Positions 18,962 to 28,229 are shown, numbered from the stretch's first letter. The stretch is DNA of 64,000 nt from Shewanella hanedai (GCF_007197645.1 NZ_VKGK01000001.1:403259-467258), one strand, 5' to 3'. The notes: a model not told the origin generated them from the letters alone. Made by a program: numbers and translations.

Positions 18962-19846
18962 ATGCCTGTGTTAAATAAGGGGAAGTGGCAATCATTACAA
19001 GATGAGTCATCATTGGAACAAGTTGATGTTTTTAATAAAGACTTTATTCCGGAAACGGATCGGTTTCATCTTTATATCAGTAAGGCTTGTCCATTTGCTC
19101 ATCGCCCCTATCTGGTAATGCGTTTACTCGGATTGGAGGAGCATGTATCGATATCTACGCTAGCCGCTAAACGCTTTGATTTAGGCTGGCAGTTTGACAG
19201 TGAGTATCCAGATACTCTTAACCAAGCATCAAGGCTATCCGAGCTTTATGTAAAATCCAAATCTGATTTTTCAGGCAAGGTGACAGTGCCTGTTCTGTGG
19301 GATAAAGAGCTGCAAACCATCGTTAATGATGATTCTGCCTATTTAGCGAAATGTTTTGCGACAGATTGGCTTTCACTCGCGACGACGCCAATGGATCTGT
19401 ATCCCGTTGAGTTAAAAAAAGAAATAGATGAGTTATGCAAATGGCTTCATCACAACATCAATACGGGTGTTTACAGGGTTGGCTTTGCACATATTCAAGA
19501 GTCGTATGATATTCAGGTTGAGTCATTATTTAAGAGCTTAGCAATATTAGACAAAAGGTTAGCGAAGCAAACTTACCTAATAGGTGAGCAATTAACACTG
19601 GCTGATGTTTATCTGTGGCCGACGCTTATTAGATTCGAAGCTGTTTATCAATGCCTGTTTAAAGCGAATAAATATCAACTGGGTTCATACAAAAATCTAT
19701 ATCGATACATGTTGCATTTGCTAGACAATCCTCAATTTGCTTCGACACTGGATGTCGGCTACATAAAACAACATTATTTCTTTAGTTTTAAAGCACAAAA
19801 TACCACAGGTATTGTCCCTGTAGGGCCTGTTCTTCCTTGGTTATAG
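18962..19846 (+). CDS. Glutathionyl-hydroquinone reductase-like (Xi-class) glutathione S-transferase
   Basis: A 294-residue two-domain GST. The N-terminal thioredoxin-like domain carries CPFAHR, with Cys43 as the likely catalytic residue; YqjG/ECM4-type enzymes have CPWAHR here. VPVLWDKELQTIVNDDS matches the glutathione-binding segment of that family. The helical C-terminal domain includes LIGEQLTLADVYLWPTLIRFE. Such enzymes use glutathione to reduce glutathionyl-hydroquinones. The protein is somewhat shorter than typical members (about 320-330). AGGGA six bases before ATG 18962 supports the start. It overlaps the 3' end of the convergent LysR gene by six bases. Confidence 0.82.
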   Translation: MPVLNKGKWQSLQDESSLEQVDVFNKDFIPETDRFHLYISKACPFAHRPYLVMRLLGLEEHVSISTLAAKRFDLGWQFDSEYPDTLNQASRLSELYVKSKSDFSGKVTVPVLWDKELQTIVNDDSAYLAKCFATDWLSLATTPMDLYPVELKKEIDELCKWLHHNINTGVYRVGFAHIQESYDIQVESLFKSLAILDKRLAKQTYLIGEQLTLADVYLWPTLIRFEAVYQCLFKANKYQLGSYKNLYRYMLHLLDNPQFASTLDVGYIKQHYFFSFKAQNTTGIVPVGPVLPWL

Positions 19847-20731
19847 TTGAGTGTTGCAGCTTTCAAATTGAGTCTGACAAAGTTGTAAAAACGCCTCAGC
19901 TTGGGGGGATAAATGCCTTTCTATAGAACGAAAAATGCCAATTTCTCGTTCTATAAAAGGTGTTTTGAGTGGTATCCAAACTAAGTTTTTGTTTTCTAGA
20001 GGAAAGGCTAGTTTAGGGAGGGTGGTGACGCCGACGCCTAATTCGAGCACTGAAAATAATGAAGTAATATTCTCGACATCATAGTTTGCTTGTTCTGCTA
20101 ACGCAGCCGCAGGCGTCGCGGCGAGCAGTCTACAAGTGCCATTTTTGACGAAAGGAAATGGGCTTATATCCGTCCAATCAACCCCTTGTGTATGGATGGC
20201 AAGTGGGTGCTCTTTTTGACAAACAAGGCCTAGTGGGTCAGTGAAAAGCGGGAAAAACTCTATTCTATGATCATTAATATGCAGGCAATTCCCTAAGGCT
20301 AAATCAACCTCTCCGGCGAGTAATCTTTTCTCAATTCCTACCGCATTATCATCGATTAATGACACATGAACGTCAGGGTGATCATTGCAAAAAAAGGCCA
20401 ATACTTTTGGCAGAAGTTTAGCGGCAACGGAAGGCACAGAAGCTATTTTTAAACAGCCTAACTGTCCTTTGGCCGCCGCCCTAAGATCATTATTCAATGA
20501 TTGATAGAGGTCTAGAAACTGATTGACCATTGGTAAACATACTTCGCCATAAGGGGTGAGCTTTGCCTTATGACCAGTATCGAATAACGCTTGCTCTAAG
20601 ATTTTCTCTAACTCTTTAACTGAAGTTGATAAGGCAGCTTGAGAGCGGTTTGCTGTATCAGATGCGGCTCTAAAACCGCCTTTTTCAGCGACGAGAGAGA
20701 AATACCTTAACTGCTGAAGTTTAATGTCCAT
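19841..20731 (-). CDS. LysR-family transcriptional regulator
   Basis: A 296-residue regulator with an N-terminal winged helix-turn-helix (LQQLRYFSLVAEKGGFRAASDTANRSQAALSTSVKELE is the family pattern; residues about 4-60) and a two-lobed effector domain. ATG 20731 begins MDIKLQQLRYF; an upstream extension of 69 residues in the open frame is rich in hydrophobic residues and overlaps the divergent gene, so it is rejected. It faces the RidA/ALDH/M19/BCCT cluster across a 158-bp gap holding inverted repeats, so it probably controls that cluster. The inducer is unknown but should relate to the transported compound. Confidence 0.88.
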   Translation of the reverse strand: MDIKLQQLRYFSLVAEKGGFRAASDTANRSQAALSTSVKELEKILEQALFDTGHKAKLTPYGEVCLPMVNQFLDLYQSLNNDLRAAAKGQLGCLKIASVPSVAAKLLPKVLAFFCNDHPDVHVSLIDDNAVGIEKRLLAGEVDLALGNCLHINDHRIEFFPLFTDPLGLVCQKEHPLAIHTQGVDWTDISPFPFVKNGTCRLLAATPAAALAEQANYDVENITSLFSVLELGVGVTTLPKLAFPLENKNLVWIPLKTPFIEREIGIFRSIERHLSPQAEAFLQLCQTQFESCNTQL

Positions 20732-20838
20732 AACGACCTGTTTGCCTTTTTTTAAACGGTTCAGATAGAACCATGGATATAACGATAAAAAAAACTTATC
20801 AATCGTAAAAAATAAAGCGTTCGATTGATTACTTATTC

Positions 20839-20876
20839 TTGCGCATAATTTAGACATTACGCAATAACAATTGTTA
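20839..20876. promoter_or_regulatory. Candidate LysR operator and palindrome upstream of the RidA gene
   Basis: TTGCG (20839-20843) and CGCAA (20860-20864) form an inverted repeat spaced by 16 bases with further partial symmetry inside, and a perfect 12-bp palindrome TAACAATTGTTA follows at 20865-20876. Both lie between the LysR gene and the divergent operon, where an autoregulating LysR protein would bind. Confidence 0.45.
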
Positions 20877-20889
20877 ATAAAGGTAAAGA

Positions 20890-21279
20890 ATGACTGCAAG
20901 CTTAATAAAACAACCCGTGAAAACAGAACTTTACGCATCTAAGGCACCATTAGAGTGGGCAGTTATTAATAATGGGACTTTATATACCGCCCAAATTCCT
21001 ATCAATTCATCAGGCGACGTTGTTGCTGGTGGCATAGGCGCACAATCAAAGCAGGTTATGGAGAACTTAATGCATACGTTAGATGCAGCGGGTGTGGATT
21101 CAAATGCTGTGTTGCAAGTGCTTATTTATGTTACTGACCGTAGTTATTTAGCTGAATTTAATCAAGTATATAGTCAATATTTTACCACTCCATATCCAAA
21201 CCGAGCAGCGATGGTGATTGCCGGACTGGCACGAGAAGAAATGTTAGTCGAACTCGTCGTTTATGCGGCAGTCAATTAA
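20890..21279 (+). CDS. RidA/YjgF-family imine or enamine deaminase
   Basis: A 129-residue protein of the RidA superfamily, which hydrolyses reactive enamines and imines made by PLP or oxidase enzymes. The conserved core is present: LYTAQIPINSSGDVVAGGIGAQ, VLIYVTDRSYLAEFNQVY and PYPNRAAMVIAGL, which includes the Arg that binds the substrate carboxylate in active members. AGG six bases before ATG 20890 supports the start. It is the first gene of a plus-strand cluster with an aldehyde dehydrogenase 40 bp later, which suggests that the pathway passes through an imine. Confidence 0.88.
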   Translation: MTASLIKQPVKTELYASKAPLEWAVINNGTLYTAQIPINSSGDVVAGGIGAQSKQVMENLMHTLDAAGVDSNAVLQVLIYVTDRSYLAEFNQVYSQYFTTPYPNRAAMVIAGLAREEMLVELVVYAAVN

Positions 21280-21319
21280 TCAATAACCAATAAAATCAAA
21301 TAAAAAAATGGGATTCAAA

Positions 21320-22768
21320 ATGACATTTTCTGCAGAAAAATCGCTTTATATTAATGGTGAGTGGCACTCTGGTACTAGTACAAAAACCAACATTAACCCG
21401 TCTGATATTACCTCAAGCTTAGGCGAGTTCTCTCAGGCCAGCAAGCAGCAGGTTGTCGATGCGATTGAAGCAGCAAGACATGCTCAACCTCAATGGGAAC
21501 ATACTCCGTTAGAGCAAAAGCAGCGTGTTCTACAAGGGATTGGTGACGAGTTAATTGCACGTTGTGATGAGTTGGGCAAATTACTCTCATGTGAAGAGGG
21601 CAAACCTTTTGCAGAAGGCAGAGGTGAGATATACCGAGCTGGGCAATTCTTCCAGTATTTTGCCGGAGAAGTGTTAAGGCAGATGGGGGATATCGCAGAG
21701 TCGGTTCGCCCTGGTGTATCCGTTGAGGTGACACGTGAAGCATTAGGCGTTGTTGCTGTTATTTCTCCTTGGAACTTTCCAACAGCAACTGCGGCTTGGA
21801 AGATCGCTCCAGCACTGGCTTTTGGTAATAGCGTTATCTGGAAACCAGCAAATTTAACGCCTGCCAGCGCCGTAGCACTAACTGAAATTATTCATCGACA
21901 AGGCTTGCCAGCGGGGACTTTTAATCTAGTACTCGGTAGTGGTGCTGAAGTGGGGAATACCTTAATTAACTCTGCTGATATTGACGGTGTTAGCTTTACC
22001 GGTTCTGTGGATACAGGGCGAAAAGTTGCCACGGCTACTGCGGCTAATTTTGTTCGTTGCCAACTGGAAATGGGCAGTAAAAACGCGTTGGTGATTGCTG
22101 ATGACGCTGATATCAACATCGCTGTCGAAGCGACCATCATGGGTTCGTTTTCAGGTGCAGGCCAAAAATGTACCGCTTCTTCAAGACTCGTCGTATTAGA
22201 TAGTATTCATGATGAATATGTTGATGCCCTGATTAAACGTATGGCTGGCTTGAAAGTTGGCCACGCCCTGTCAGAAGGTGTCTTCATGGGGCCTATTGTC
22301 GATAAAACACAACTAGACGCTAACTTTGACTGGCTTGATAAAGCCAAAGCTCAAGGTGCATCAGTGGGCTTTGGTGGCGAAAGACTGACGTTAGAGCATG
22401 AAGGCTACTACATGTCACCGACGCTATTGTTAGAGACTGAAAACAGTTGGTCAGTGAACCAGGAGGAGGTGTTTGCTCCCATGGCTAGCATTATTAGGGT
22501 GAACAATCTGGATGAAGCAATCGCGACTGTTAACGATACGCGCTTTGGCTTAACCGGCGGGATCATCACTCAAAGCTTACGCAGTAGCGCCATGTTCAAA
22601 CAGCAGGCTCAAACAGGCTGTGTCATGGTGAACTTGCCAACAGCGGGTACCGATTACCACGTTCCGTTTGGCGGCCGTAAAGAGTCAAGTTTTGGTCCTA
22701 GAGAGCAAGGCCAATACGCCAAAGAGTTCTATACCATCGTCAAAACCACTTACCTGCGTCCATATTAA
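21320..22768 (+). CDS. NAD(P)-dependent aldehyde dehydrogenase, ketoglutarate-semialdehyde-dehydrogenase-like
   Basis: Oxidises an aldehyde to the acid. The 482-residue protein has the ALDH motifs in order: ISPWNFPTA, WKPANLTPASA, FTGSVDTGR, the general base Glu250 in EMGSKNALV, catalytic Cys284 in GAGQKCTASSR, and the C-terminal QEEVFAPMASI. EMGSKN in place of ELGGKS resembles alpha-ketoglutaric semialdehyde dehydrogenases, but that is suggestive only. GGGA six bases before ATG 21320 decides the start (ATG 21308 is also in frame). The M19-like gene starts ten bases after the stop, so the two are co-transcribed. Confidence 0.85.
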   Translation: MTFSAEKSLYINGEWHSGTSTKTNINPSDITSSLGEFSQASKQQVVDAIEAARHAQPQWEHTPLEQKQRVLQGIGDELIARCDELGKLLSCEEGKPFAEGRGEIYRAGQFFQYFAGEVLRQMGDIAESVRPGVSVEVTREALGVVAVISPWNFPTATAAWKIAPALAFGNSVIWKPANLTPASAVALTEIIHRQGLPAGTFNLVLGSGAEVGNTLINSADIDGVSFTGSVDTGRKVATATAANFVRCQLEMGSKNALVIADDADINIAVEATIMGSFSGAGQKCTASSRLVVLDSIHDEYVDALIKRMAGLKVGHALSEGVFMGPIVDKTQLDANFDWLDKAKAQGASVGFGGERLTLEHEGYYMSPTLLLETENSWSVNQEEVFAPMASIIRVNNLDEAIATVNDTRFGLTGGIITQSLRSSAMFKQQAQTGCVMVNLPTAGTDYHVPFGGRKESSFGPREQGQYAKEFYTIVKTTYLRPY

Positions 22769-22777
22769 GGGGATTCT

Positions 22778-23761
22778 ATGTACCAGAATCAAATTATTAT
22801 TGACGGTTTGCAGTATTGCAATTGGACCCGAGATTACTTTATCACCTTGAGGGACAGCGGTATTACAGCAGTGCATGTGACGCTTGCTTATCATGAAGAT
22901 GCTCGTCAAACCTTGAGCCTTTTTGGCCAATGGAATCGATTATTTGAGCAAAACAGTGATGTGATCATTCCTGTTGATGGCGTGAGTGATATTGCGCTCG
23001 CCAAAGCATCGGGCCGAGTTGGGATCATATTTGGTGCGCAAAATTGTTCACCTATTGACGATGAGATTGATCTCGTTGAAGTGATGCGTAAGCAAGGCTT
23101 ACTTATCATGCAGCTCACCTATAACAATCAAAGCTTACTGGCGACGGGTTGTTATGAAAGAGTTGATTCTGGTGTGACCCGCTTTGGTAAGCAGGTCATT
23201 AAGGAGATGAATCGCGTCGGCATGATTATCGACATGTCCCACAGCGCGGAACGCTCAACCTTAGACACAATTGAAATCTCAACCCGTCCAATTTGCATCA
23301 GTCATGCAAATCCGACTTTTGCTCACGATGCATTAAGAAATAAATCGAACGATGTGTTGAAGGCCTTAGGAGGAACAGGCGGGTTATTGGGATTTAGCTT
23401 GTACCCATTTCACCTGCCAAATGGAAGCCAATGTCAGCTAAGTGACTTCTGCGAGATGGTCGCTAGAACAGCAGATTTAATCGGTGTTGAACATTTAGCG
23501 ATTGGCAGTGATTTATGTTTAAACCAGCCACAGTCAGTACTGGAATGGATGCGAAATGGTCGCTGGTCAAAGTCGATGGATTATGGCGAAGGATCGTCGT
23601 CAAACTCTGGGTGGCCTGACGCTTTACCTTGGTTTGATGCTAAAAATGGCATGAAAAATATCTATCAAGGCTTACTTGAACATGGTTTTGCCCAAGAGGA
23701 AGTTAATCAAATTATTGGTGGTAATTGGTTTAATTTCTTGGAATTAAGTTTAAAAAAATAA
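22778..23761 (+). CDS. M19 (renal dipeptidase) family protein lacking several metal ligands
   Basis: A 327-residue cytoplasmic protein of the M19 metal-dependent hydrolase family. The C-terminal half is typical: IIDMSHSAERS (His155), ICISHANP (His176), LAIGSDLC and a final helix region NIYQGLLEHGF...IIGGNWFNF. The first metal site looks lost: the usual DGHxD near the N-terminus reads DGLQYCNW, and the usual GxEG glutamate region reads FGAQNCSPID. It may therefore be a mononuclear enzyme with a different substrate or a non-peptidase. It lies between the aldehyde dehydrogenase and a BCCT transporter, so it more likely hydrolyses a pathway intermediate than dipeptides. Confidence 0.78.
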   Translation: MYQNQIIIDGLQYCNWTRDYFITLRDSGITAVHVTLAYHEDARQTLSLFGQWNRLFEQNSDVIIPVDGVSDIALAKASGRVGIIFGAQNCSPIDDEIDLVEVMRKQGLLIMQLTYNNQSLLATGCYERVDSGVTRFGKQVIKEMNRVGMIIDMSHSAERSTLDTIEISTRPICISHANPTFAHDALRNKSNDVLKALGGTGGLLGFSLYPFHLPNGSQCQLSDFCEMVARTADLIGVEHLAIGSDLCLNQPQSVLEWMRNGRWSKSMDYGEGSSSNSGWPDALPWFDAKNGMKNIYQGLLEHGFAQEEVNQIIGGNWFNFLELSLKK

Positions 23762-23893
23762 CAAAAACCGAATGATGTAATCATCACTCATATTATTTAA
23801 GAGCGTGTTGTTATCAGTATTTCATAATTAGTAGAACAAAATAATGAAGCTGATATGTGCAAAAAAAAGCAGTTTAATGCTTGGAGACAATAA

Positions 23894-25450
23894 ATGTCTA
23901 ATATAACCGATAGCACAGCTATGGCGGATAAACCTGAATCCGTTATGGCAAAATTAGGAGTCGATAATCCAGCTTTGTGGATGAGCGGTGGTTTTATTAC
24001 CTTGTTCGTCATCTTAGCGCTATTTGATAGTCAGCTCCTGTCTGAAATCGTTAATGTTGGCTTCGCTTGGTCTGTAAATTACTTTGGACCATTCTGGCAA
24101 ATATTAATGTTACTGACCTTCTTTATCGCCATTGCTTTGGCTTCAGCCAAGACGGGTAATGTCCGTTTAGGCAACCTTGATGAACCTGAGTTAGATGGTT
24201 TTAAATGGATGGCGATAATTCTGTGTACTTTACTCGCTGGTGGTGGCGTATTTTGGGCTGCTGCTGAACCTATTGCTCACTTTGTTTCACCTCCACCTCT
24301 CTACGGTGCACAAGAAGATCAGATGCAAGGTGCCTTTAATGCACTATCACAATCTTTTATGCACTGGGGATTTTTAGCGTGGGCCATTTTAGGCAGTTTG
24401 ACCTCAATCGTATTGATGCACCTTCACTACGACAAAGGTTTACCGCTTCAACCAAGAACCTTGCTCTATCCTATTTTAGGTGAGCGCGCCTTGAAAGGCA
24501 TGACGGGTGCTACGATTGATGCTTGCTGCATTATTGCGGTTGCAGCGGGCACTATCGGCCCAATTGGCTTTCTTGGTTTGCAATTGAGTTTTGCCTTAAA
24601 TGCACTGTTCGGTATTCCGGATGGCTTCACTACACAGTTAATCATTGTAATGTTAGCAATTGTTATTTATACAGTTTCAGCTCTCAGTGGCGTTAACCGT
24701 GGGATTCAGATCCTCAGTCGATATAACGTCATCTTAGCGGTAGGTCTGATCATCTATATCTTAATATTTGGTCCAACTAACTTTATCGTTAATAGCTACC
24801 TTCAAGGGGTGGGGACGATGATCGATAACTTTATCCCTATGGCGACTTACCGTGGTGATGAAGCGTGGTTAAGCTGGTGGACCGTGTTCTTCTGGGGTTG
24901 GTTTATTGGTTATGGTCCCATGATGGCGATCTTCCTTGCTAAGATCTCCAGAGGCTACACCATTAGAAGAATTGTTTTCTCTATCTGTATCATTGCTCCG
25001 TTGATCACATGTTTCTGGTTCACTGTCGTTGGTGGCTCAGGATTGGCATTCGAAATCGCTAATCCGGGTTCAATTAGTAAAGCCTTCGAAGGATTTAATT
25101 TGCCAGGTGCTTTATTAGCAGTGACTAATCAATTACCTTTCCCTATGGTTATCTCGATCCTATTCTTAATTTTAACCACCATATTCATTGTCACCACAGG
25201 TGATTCAATGACTTATACAATTAGCGTGGTTGTGAGTGGTAAGGCAGAACCTAATGCAGTTATTCGTGTTTTTTGGGGAATTATGATGGGGGTTACAGCC
25301 ATTATCTTGATTTCCTTAGGTTCTGGAGGAGTGAGCGCATTGCAATCATTTATTGTAATAACCGCTGTTCCGGTGTCATTGATCCTACTGCCGTCCCTAT
25401 GGAATGGACCACAAATAGCCATGAAGATGGCAAAAGAACAAGGTCTATAA
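23894..25450 (+). CDS. BCCT-family transporter (betaine/carnitine/choline type)
   Basis: A 518-residue inner-membrane transporter with about 12 spans. BCCT features include FWAAAEPIAHFVSPP, the membrane segment HWGFLAWAIL and the conserved WTVFFWGWFIGYGPMMAIFLAKISRGYTIRR region, which forms the substrate tryptophan box in BetP-type carriers; here the stretch reads GWFIGYGP where many members have WWISWSP. The family carries quaternary amines and related zwitterions by Na+ or H+ coupling. GGAG eight bases before ATG 23894 supports the start. Its place in the cluster makes its cargo the likely pathway substrate. A stem-loop follows its stop. Confidence 0.9.
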   Translation: MSNITDSTAMADKPESVMAKLGVDNPALWMSGGFITLFVILALFDSQLLSEIVNVGFAWSVNYFGPFWQILMLLTFFIAIALASAKTGNVRLGNLDEPELDGFKWMAIILCTLLAGGGVFWAAAEPIAHFVSPPPLYGAQEDQMQGAFNALSQSFMHWGFLAWAILGSLTSIVLMHLHYDKGLPLQPRTLLYPILGERALKGMTGATIDACCIIAVAAGTIGPIGFLGLQLSFALNALFGIPDGFTTQLIIVMLAIVIYTVSALSGVNRGIQILSRYNVILAVGLIIYILIFGPTNFIVNSYLQGVGTMIDNFIPMATYRGDEAWLSWWTVFFWGWFIGYGPMMAIFLAKISRGYTIRRIVFSICIIAPLITCFWFTVVGGSGLAFEIANPGSISKAFEGFNLPGALLAVTNQLPFPMVISILFLILTTIFIVTTGDSMTYTISVVVSGKAEPNAVIRVFWGIMMGVTAIILISLGSGGVSALQSFIVITAVPVSLILLPSLWNGPQIAMKMAKEQGL

Positions 25451-25459
25451 ACCGATAAT

Positions 25460-25490
25460 GTGCAGCTAGCATGTGTAGCTGCACTGTTTT
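25460..25490 (+). terminator. Terminator-like stem-loop inside the BCCT cluster
   Basis: A perfect nine-base stem (GTGCAGCTA at 25460-25468, TAGCTGCAC at 25476-25484) with a seven-base loop is followed by TGTTTT. It lies between the transporter and the next gene and could reduce read-through to the downstream part of the cluster. Confidence 0.6.
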
Positions 25491-25509
25491 CTATTTGGTG
25501 GGGTGATTT

Positions 25510-27249
25510 ATGCATCGTGAGAATGAACAGGAGATGATGTCAAGCATGTCAGACTCATACGAACATCAATCTGGAGTCTCAATGCGAGATCCAGCGATAG
25601 TAATGGATCCTAGAAGATTAGGGGCGATGCATCAAACTCGTCTTAGCTTTGTAAGAAGCTTATTAAGACGTATGTATCATAAAGAGTGGCAGCTTAATGT
25701 CGCTCAATGGGAGATCAGTTCTCAAGGCTTTGGTGTCGCTATATATAAGCTGACGACACCTAATCAAGATTATCATTTGGTGATTTTCTCCAATGAGATG
25801 AATGATGAAGACCGTATTGATCGCGTTATTGCTGAAAAGTGGGATATCACCTTTGCCTTAGTGATAGGCGAGATTGATGAAAACTTGCTTAAACAACTGC
25901 AAAATAATGTGCCTTTACAGGAAGCGGGAAGAAATTCAACTCAAGTGATTGTACTGGCTCGTGCTAATAAAAGTGTGCGGGTATTCGAACATTTAGTCAG
26001 TTCATTGGCAGCGGGTAAGCAACCAGATACGGCGGTGCTTGCTCAAGTTGGCTATATATTGAGAACGACCGCCGTTTACGGCAATGGTAAATTTGGTATC
26101 GCAGATTTTGAGATATTACAAAATAACCCAGATTTCGATCTCTCTTTTAGTGCCCAAATGTGTGCAGTGTATATTTTAAGGCAGTTTAGCCTCGATTGGG
26201 TTAATGACTTAGCTAAGCAGCTTGGAGGCGAGCAGGCAGTCGAGTTAGACATTGGGTTACAGCGTTATCTTGGGGTTGGTAATGCCACAGGGCTTGGTAT
26301 GGCGCCATACTTGATTAATCACCCAAGAATCGTCGATCAGTGGCTGTCTCAGCGCGAAAAGGTGATTGGTTTAATTAGCCAGAAAGAAGCACAGGAAGCT
26401 GATAGCCGTTTACTACTGAATTTACTCCAGCGAGCACGTACACACTTAGAACAAGTGGTGACAATTGATGAGTATCAGCAGCAGTTGAATTATCAAGCCG
26501 TTTTGGATCTGTCTGAGATGATTAAGTTCATTGATTATACTAAAAATCAAAAACTTAAGTGGGAACGGCAGATTCAATATAATCAAAGGTTTAATCTTGA
26601 ATCGCAAGAGGTATTTCTTGCTTGCCTGATTGAGTGTTATCCAGAGGTTGTCGATCCGTTTGAGGAATCAATGAATGCCGATGAATCCTTATCCATTCCT
26701 CGTGGGACATGTATTCGTCAAATGCTTGAAGTGCTTAAAAGTCGCTATTTATGGGCGATAGAAATTGATTTTAGCCAAGATGAAAATAAATATTGGTTCT
26801 GGTATCGATCTGAAGATAAAGAGGAGCCTCGTTTAGGCGTAAGGGGCATTGAAGCTGGAGAAGATAAAGAGTTACCACTTGATGTTGCTCGGCAAGTTAA
26901 TCAGCTATATCAGGTACTAATTACTGAGCCAGATACCAGTACCCTTGCAGAGTTTTTATTAGCATCACCTCAGTATGCCGGTATTGTGAGAAGAGTTTGG
27001 ACCTTAGGCCATTGTCATATGGGAGATATCCAGATGAATGTACTGGCCAAACAAGCACTACCGATGAATTTACTGCGCTGTAAGTTATCGATGTTCGGAG
27101 CCACAAAGTTTGATCCAAGATCTGATCGTTGGGTCAGGGTGACTCTGTTTCAAGGCGCCCCATTAATGAATGAAATCCATCCAAATGAATGGTTATTTCC
27201 GATACTGCCAGACTTCTCATCAAAAAGTCACGTGGAGAAGCATGCATGA
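25510..27249 (+). CDS. Large conserved-looking protein of unknown function in the BCCT cluster
   Basis: A 579-residue soluble protein that I cannot assign to a characterised family. It has no signal peptide or membrane span. The first 30 residues look disordered; from about residue 30 it reads MDPRRLGAMHQTRLSFVRSLLRRM, then alternates acidic and aromatic helices, with WYWYRSxD-like (KYWFWYRSEDKEEPRLGVRG) and PLMNEIHPNEWLFPILPDF near the end. No catalytic motif is evident. It overlaps the next gene by four bases (ATGA), so the two are translationally coupled. Its role should be tied to the compound handled by the cluster. Confidence 0.7.
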   Translation: MHRENEQEMMSSMSDSYEHQSGVSMRDPAIVMDPRRLGAMHQTRLSFVRSLLRRMYHKEWQLNVAQWEISSQGFGVAIYKLTTPNQDYHLVIFSNEMNDEDRIDRVIAEKWDITFALVIGEIDENLLKQLQNNVPLQEAGRNSTQVIVLARANKSVRVFEHLVSSLAAGKQPDTAVLAQVGYILRTTAVYGNGKFGIADFEILQNNPDFDLSFSAQMCAVYILRQFSLDWVNDLAKQLGGEQAVELDIGLQRYLGVGNATGLGMAPYLINHPRIVDQWLSQREKVIGLISQKEAQEADSRLLLNLLQRARTHLEQVVTIDEYQQQLNYQAVLDLSEMIKFIDYTKNQKLKWERQIQYNQRFNLESQEVFLACLIECYPEVVDPFEESMNADESLSIPRGTCIRQMLEVLKSRYLWAIEIDFSQDENKYWFWYRSEDKEEPRLGVRGIEAGEDKELPLDVARQVNQLYQVLITEPDTSTLAEFLLASPQYAGIVRRVWTLGHCHMGDIQMNVLAKQALPMNLLRCKLSMFGATKFDPRSDRWVRVTLFQGAPLMNEIHPNEWLFPILPDFSSKSHVEKHA

Positions 27250-27965
27250 TTTTAGTATCTCATAACGAGTTGGTCGCAGTGACCAGTAAAGCATTTTCAG
27301 GTTTGAGATTGCCTTATGGAGAAGCCGATCTGATTGCTAATATGGTTGCCGATCTCGAGATGGTTGGTTTACATGGCATAAAACATTTTATTACTGCGCT
27401 TAACTATCTAAACCAGACAAATGTTAAGCCCTGTAATATTACGTTTGAATCAGATTCGGAGATTAATATAGATTTAAATAATGAGAGTATATTATGTCAT
27501 CTACCAACCATACTTGGTTATATATCAGATAAGTTGCTCGAAAATAATAACGTTAAATTAAATATTGAAAATTGCTGTAACCGTTGGTTGGCATTTGGAG
27601 AGTTATGCAAGCTTTCTAAAGATGGAATATCAATTAAAACGTGTTGGGATGATTTTTTTGAACCCATTACAATTAAATATCTACTTAACTCAGGAAATAA
27701 ACTACCTGAAATATATATTAATAATTTAATGAGTCGTGATAATGATGGATCATTCATTGCAAGTCGGAAACTCACGATAGAACTGAGCAACAGCACATTT
27801 TCGTTACCTAGTGCGGCTGATTACCAGCAACATATCTCATCTGCTGAGCTGAAAAGGTACCAAGAAGACTCATGGTCTAATGGTATTTCTATTCAGTTAT
27901 CTGACTGGGAAAAATTAAAAGAGTCTTCACAAGCGATATTAGTTCCCAGTGGGAATGTCATTTAA
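27246..27965 (+). CDS. DUF3726-like protein
   Basis: A 239-residue protein. The N-terminus (SHNELVAVTSKAFSGLRLPYGEADLIANMVADLEMVGLHGI) resembles DUF3726 proteins, whose start in turn resembles malate/lactate-type Ldh2 dehydrogenases; the rest shows no dehydrogenase core, so it is not such an enzyme. The family name is from memory of that N-terminal pattern and is moderately sure. ATG 27246 overlaps the TGA of the preceding unknown gene (27247-27249), which implies coupled translation and a shared complex or pathway. The body is more AT-rich and Asn-rich than its neighbours. Confidence 0.6.
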   Translation: MILVSHNELVAVTSKAFSGLRLPYGEADLIANMVADLEMVGLHGIKHFITALNYLNQTNVKPCNITFESDSEINIDLNNESILCHLPTILGYISDKLLENNNVKLNIENCCNRWLAFGELCKLSKDGISIKTCWDDFFEPITIKYLLNSGNKLPEIYINNLMSRDNDGSFIASRKLTIELSNSTFSLPSAADYQQHISSAELKRYQEDSWSNGISIQLSDWEKLKESSQAILVPSGNVI

Positions 27966-28229
27966 CTATAGTCTAACTACCTCACGGTTTAAATTTAATT
28001 GATAAGTTTTACTTATTGGTTAATAACTATTAACCGTTAGGTGATTAAATAATAAAGTGCGAATATAAACTGTATCAACTCGAATGATTTTCTTTGAATC
28101 TTAATTGTACGTTATCAAGCTGATGATTGATAACTATCTGGTTAGTTGTGACTTCGAATATTAAAAACATTCATAATGTTGGAATTTAAATCTATCAAAA
28201 ATATATTAATATAAGGTTTAGAAACTACG

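Noticed and set aside
20732..20938. 69-residue N-terminal extension of the LysR protein in the longest frame
   Set aside because: It is hydrophobic and unlike a LysR start, overlaps the divergent RidA gene, and MDIKLQQLRYF at 20731 is a standard LysR N-terminus.
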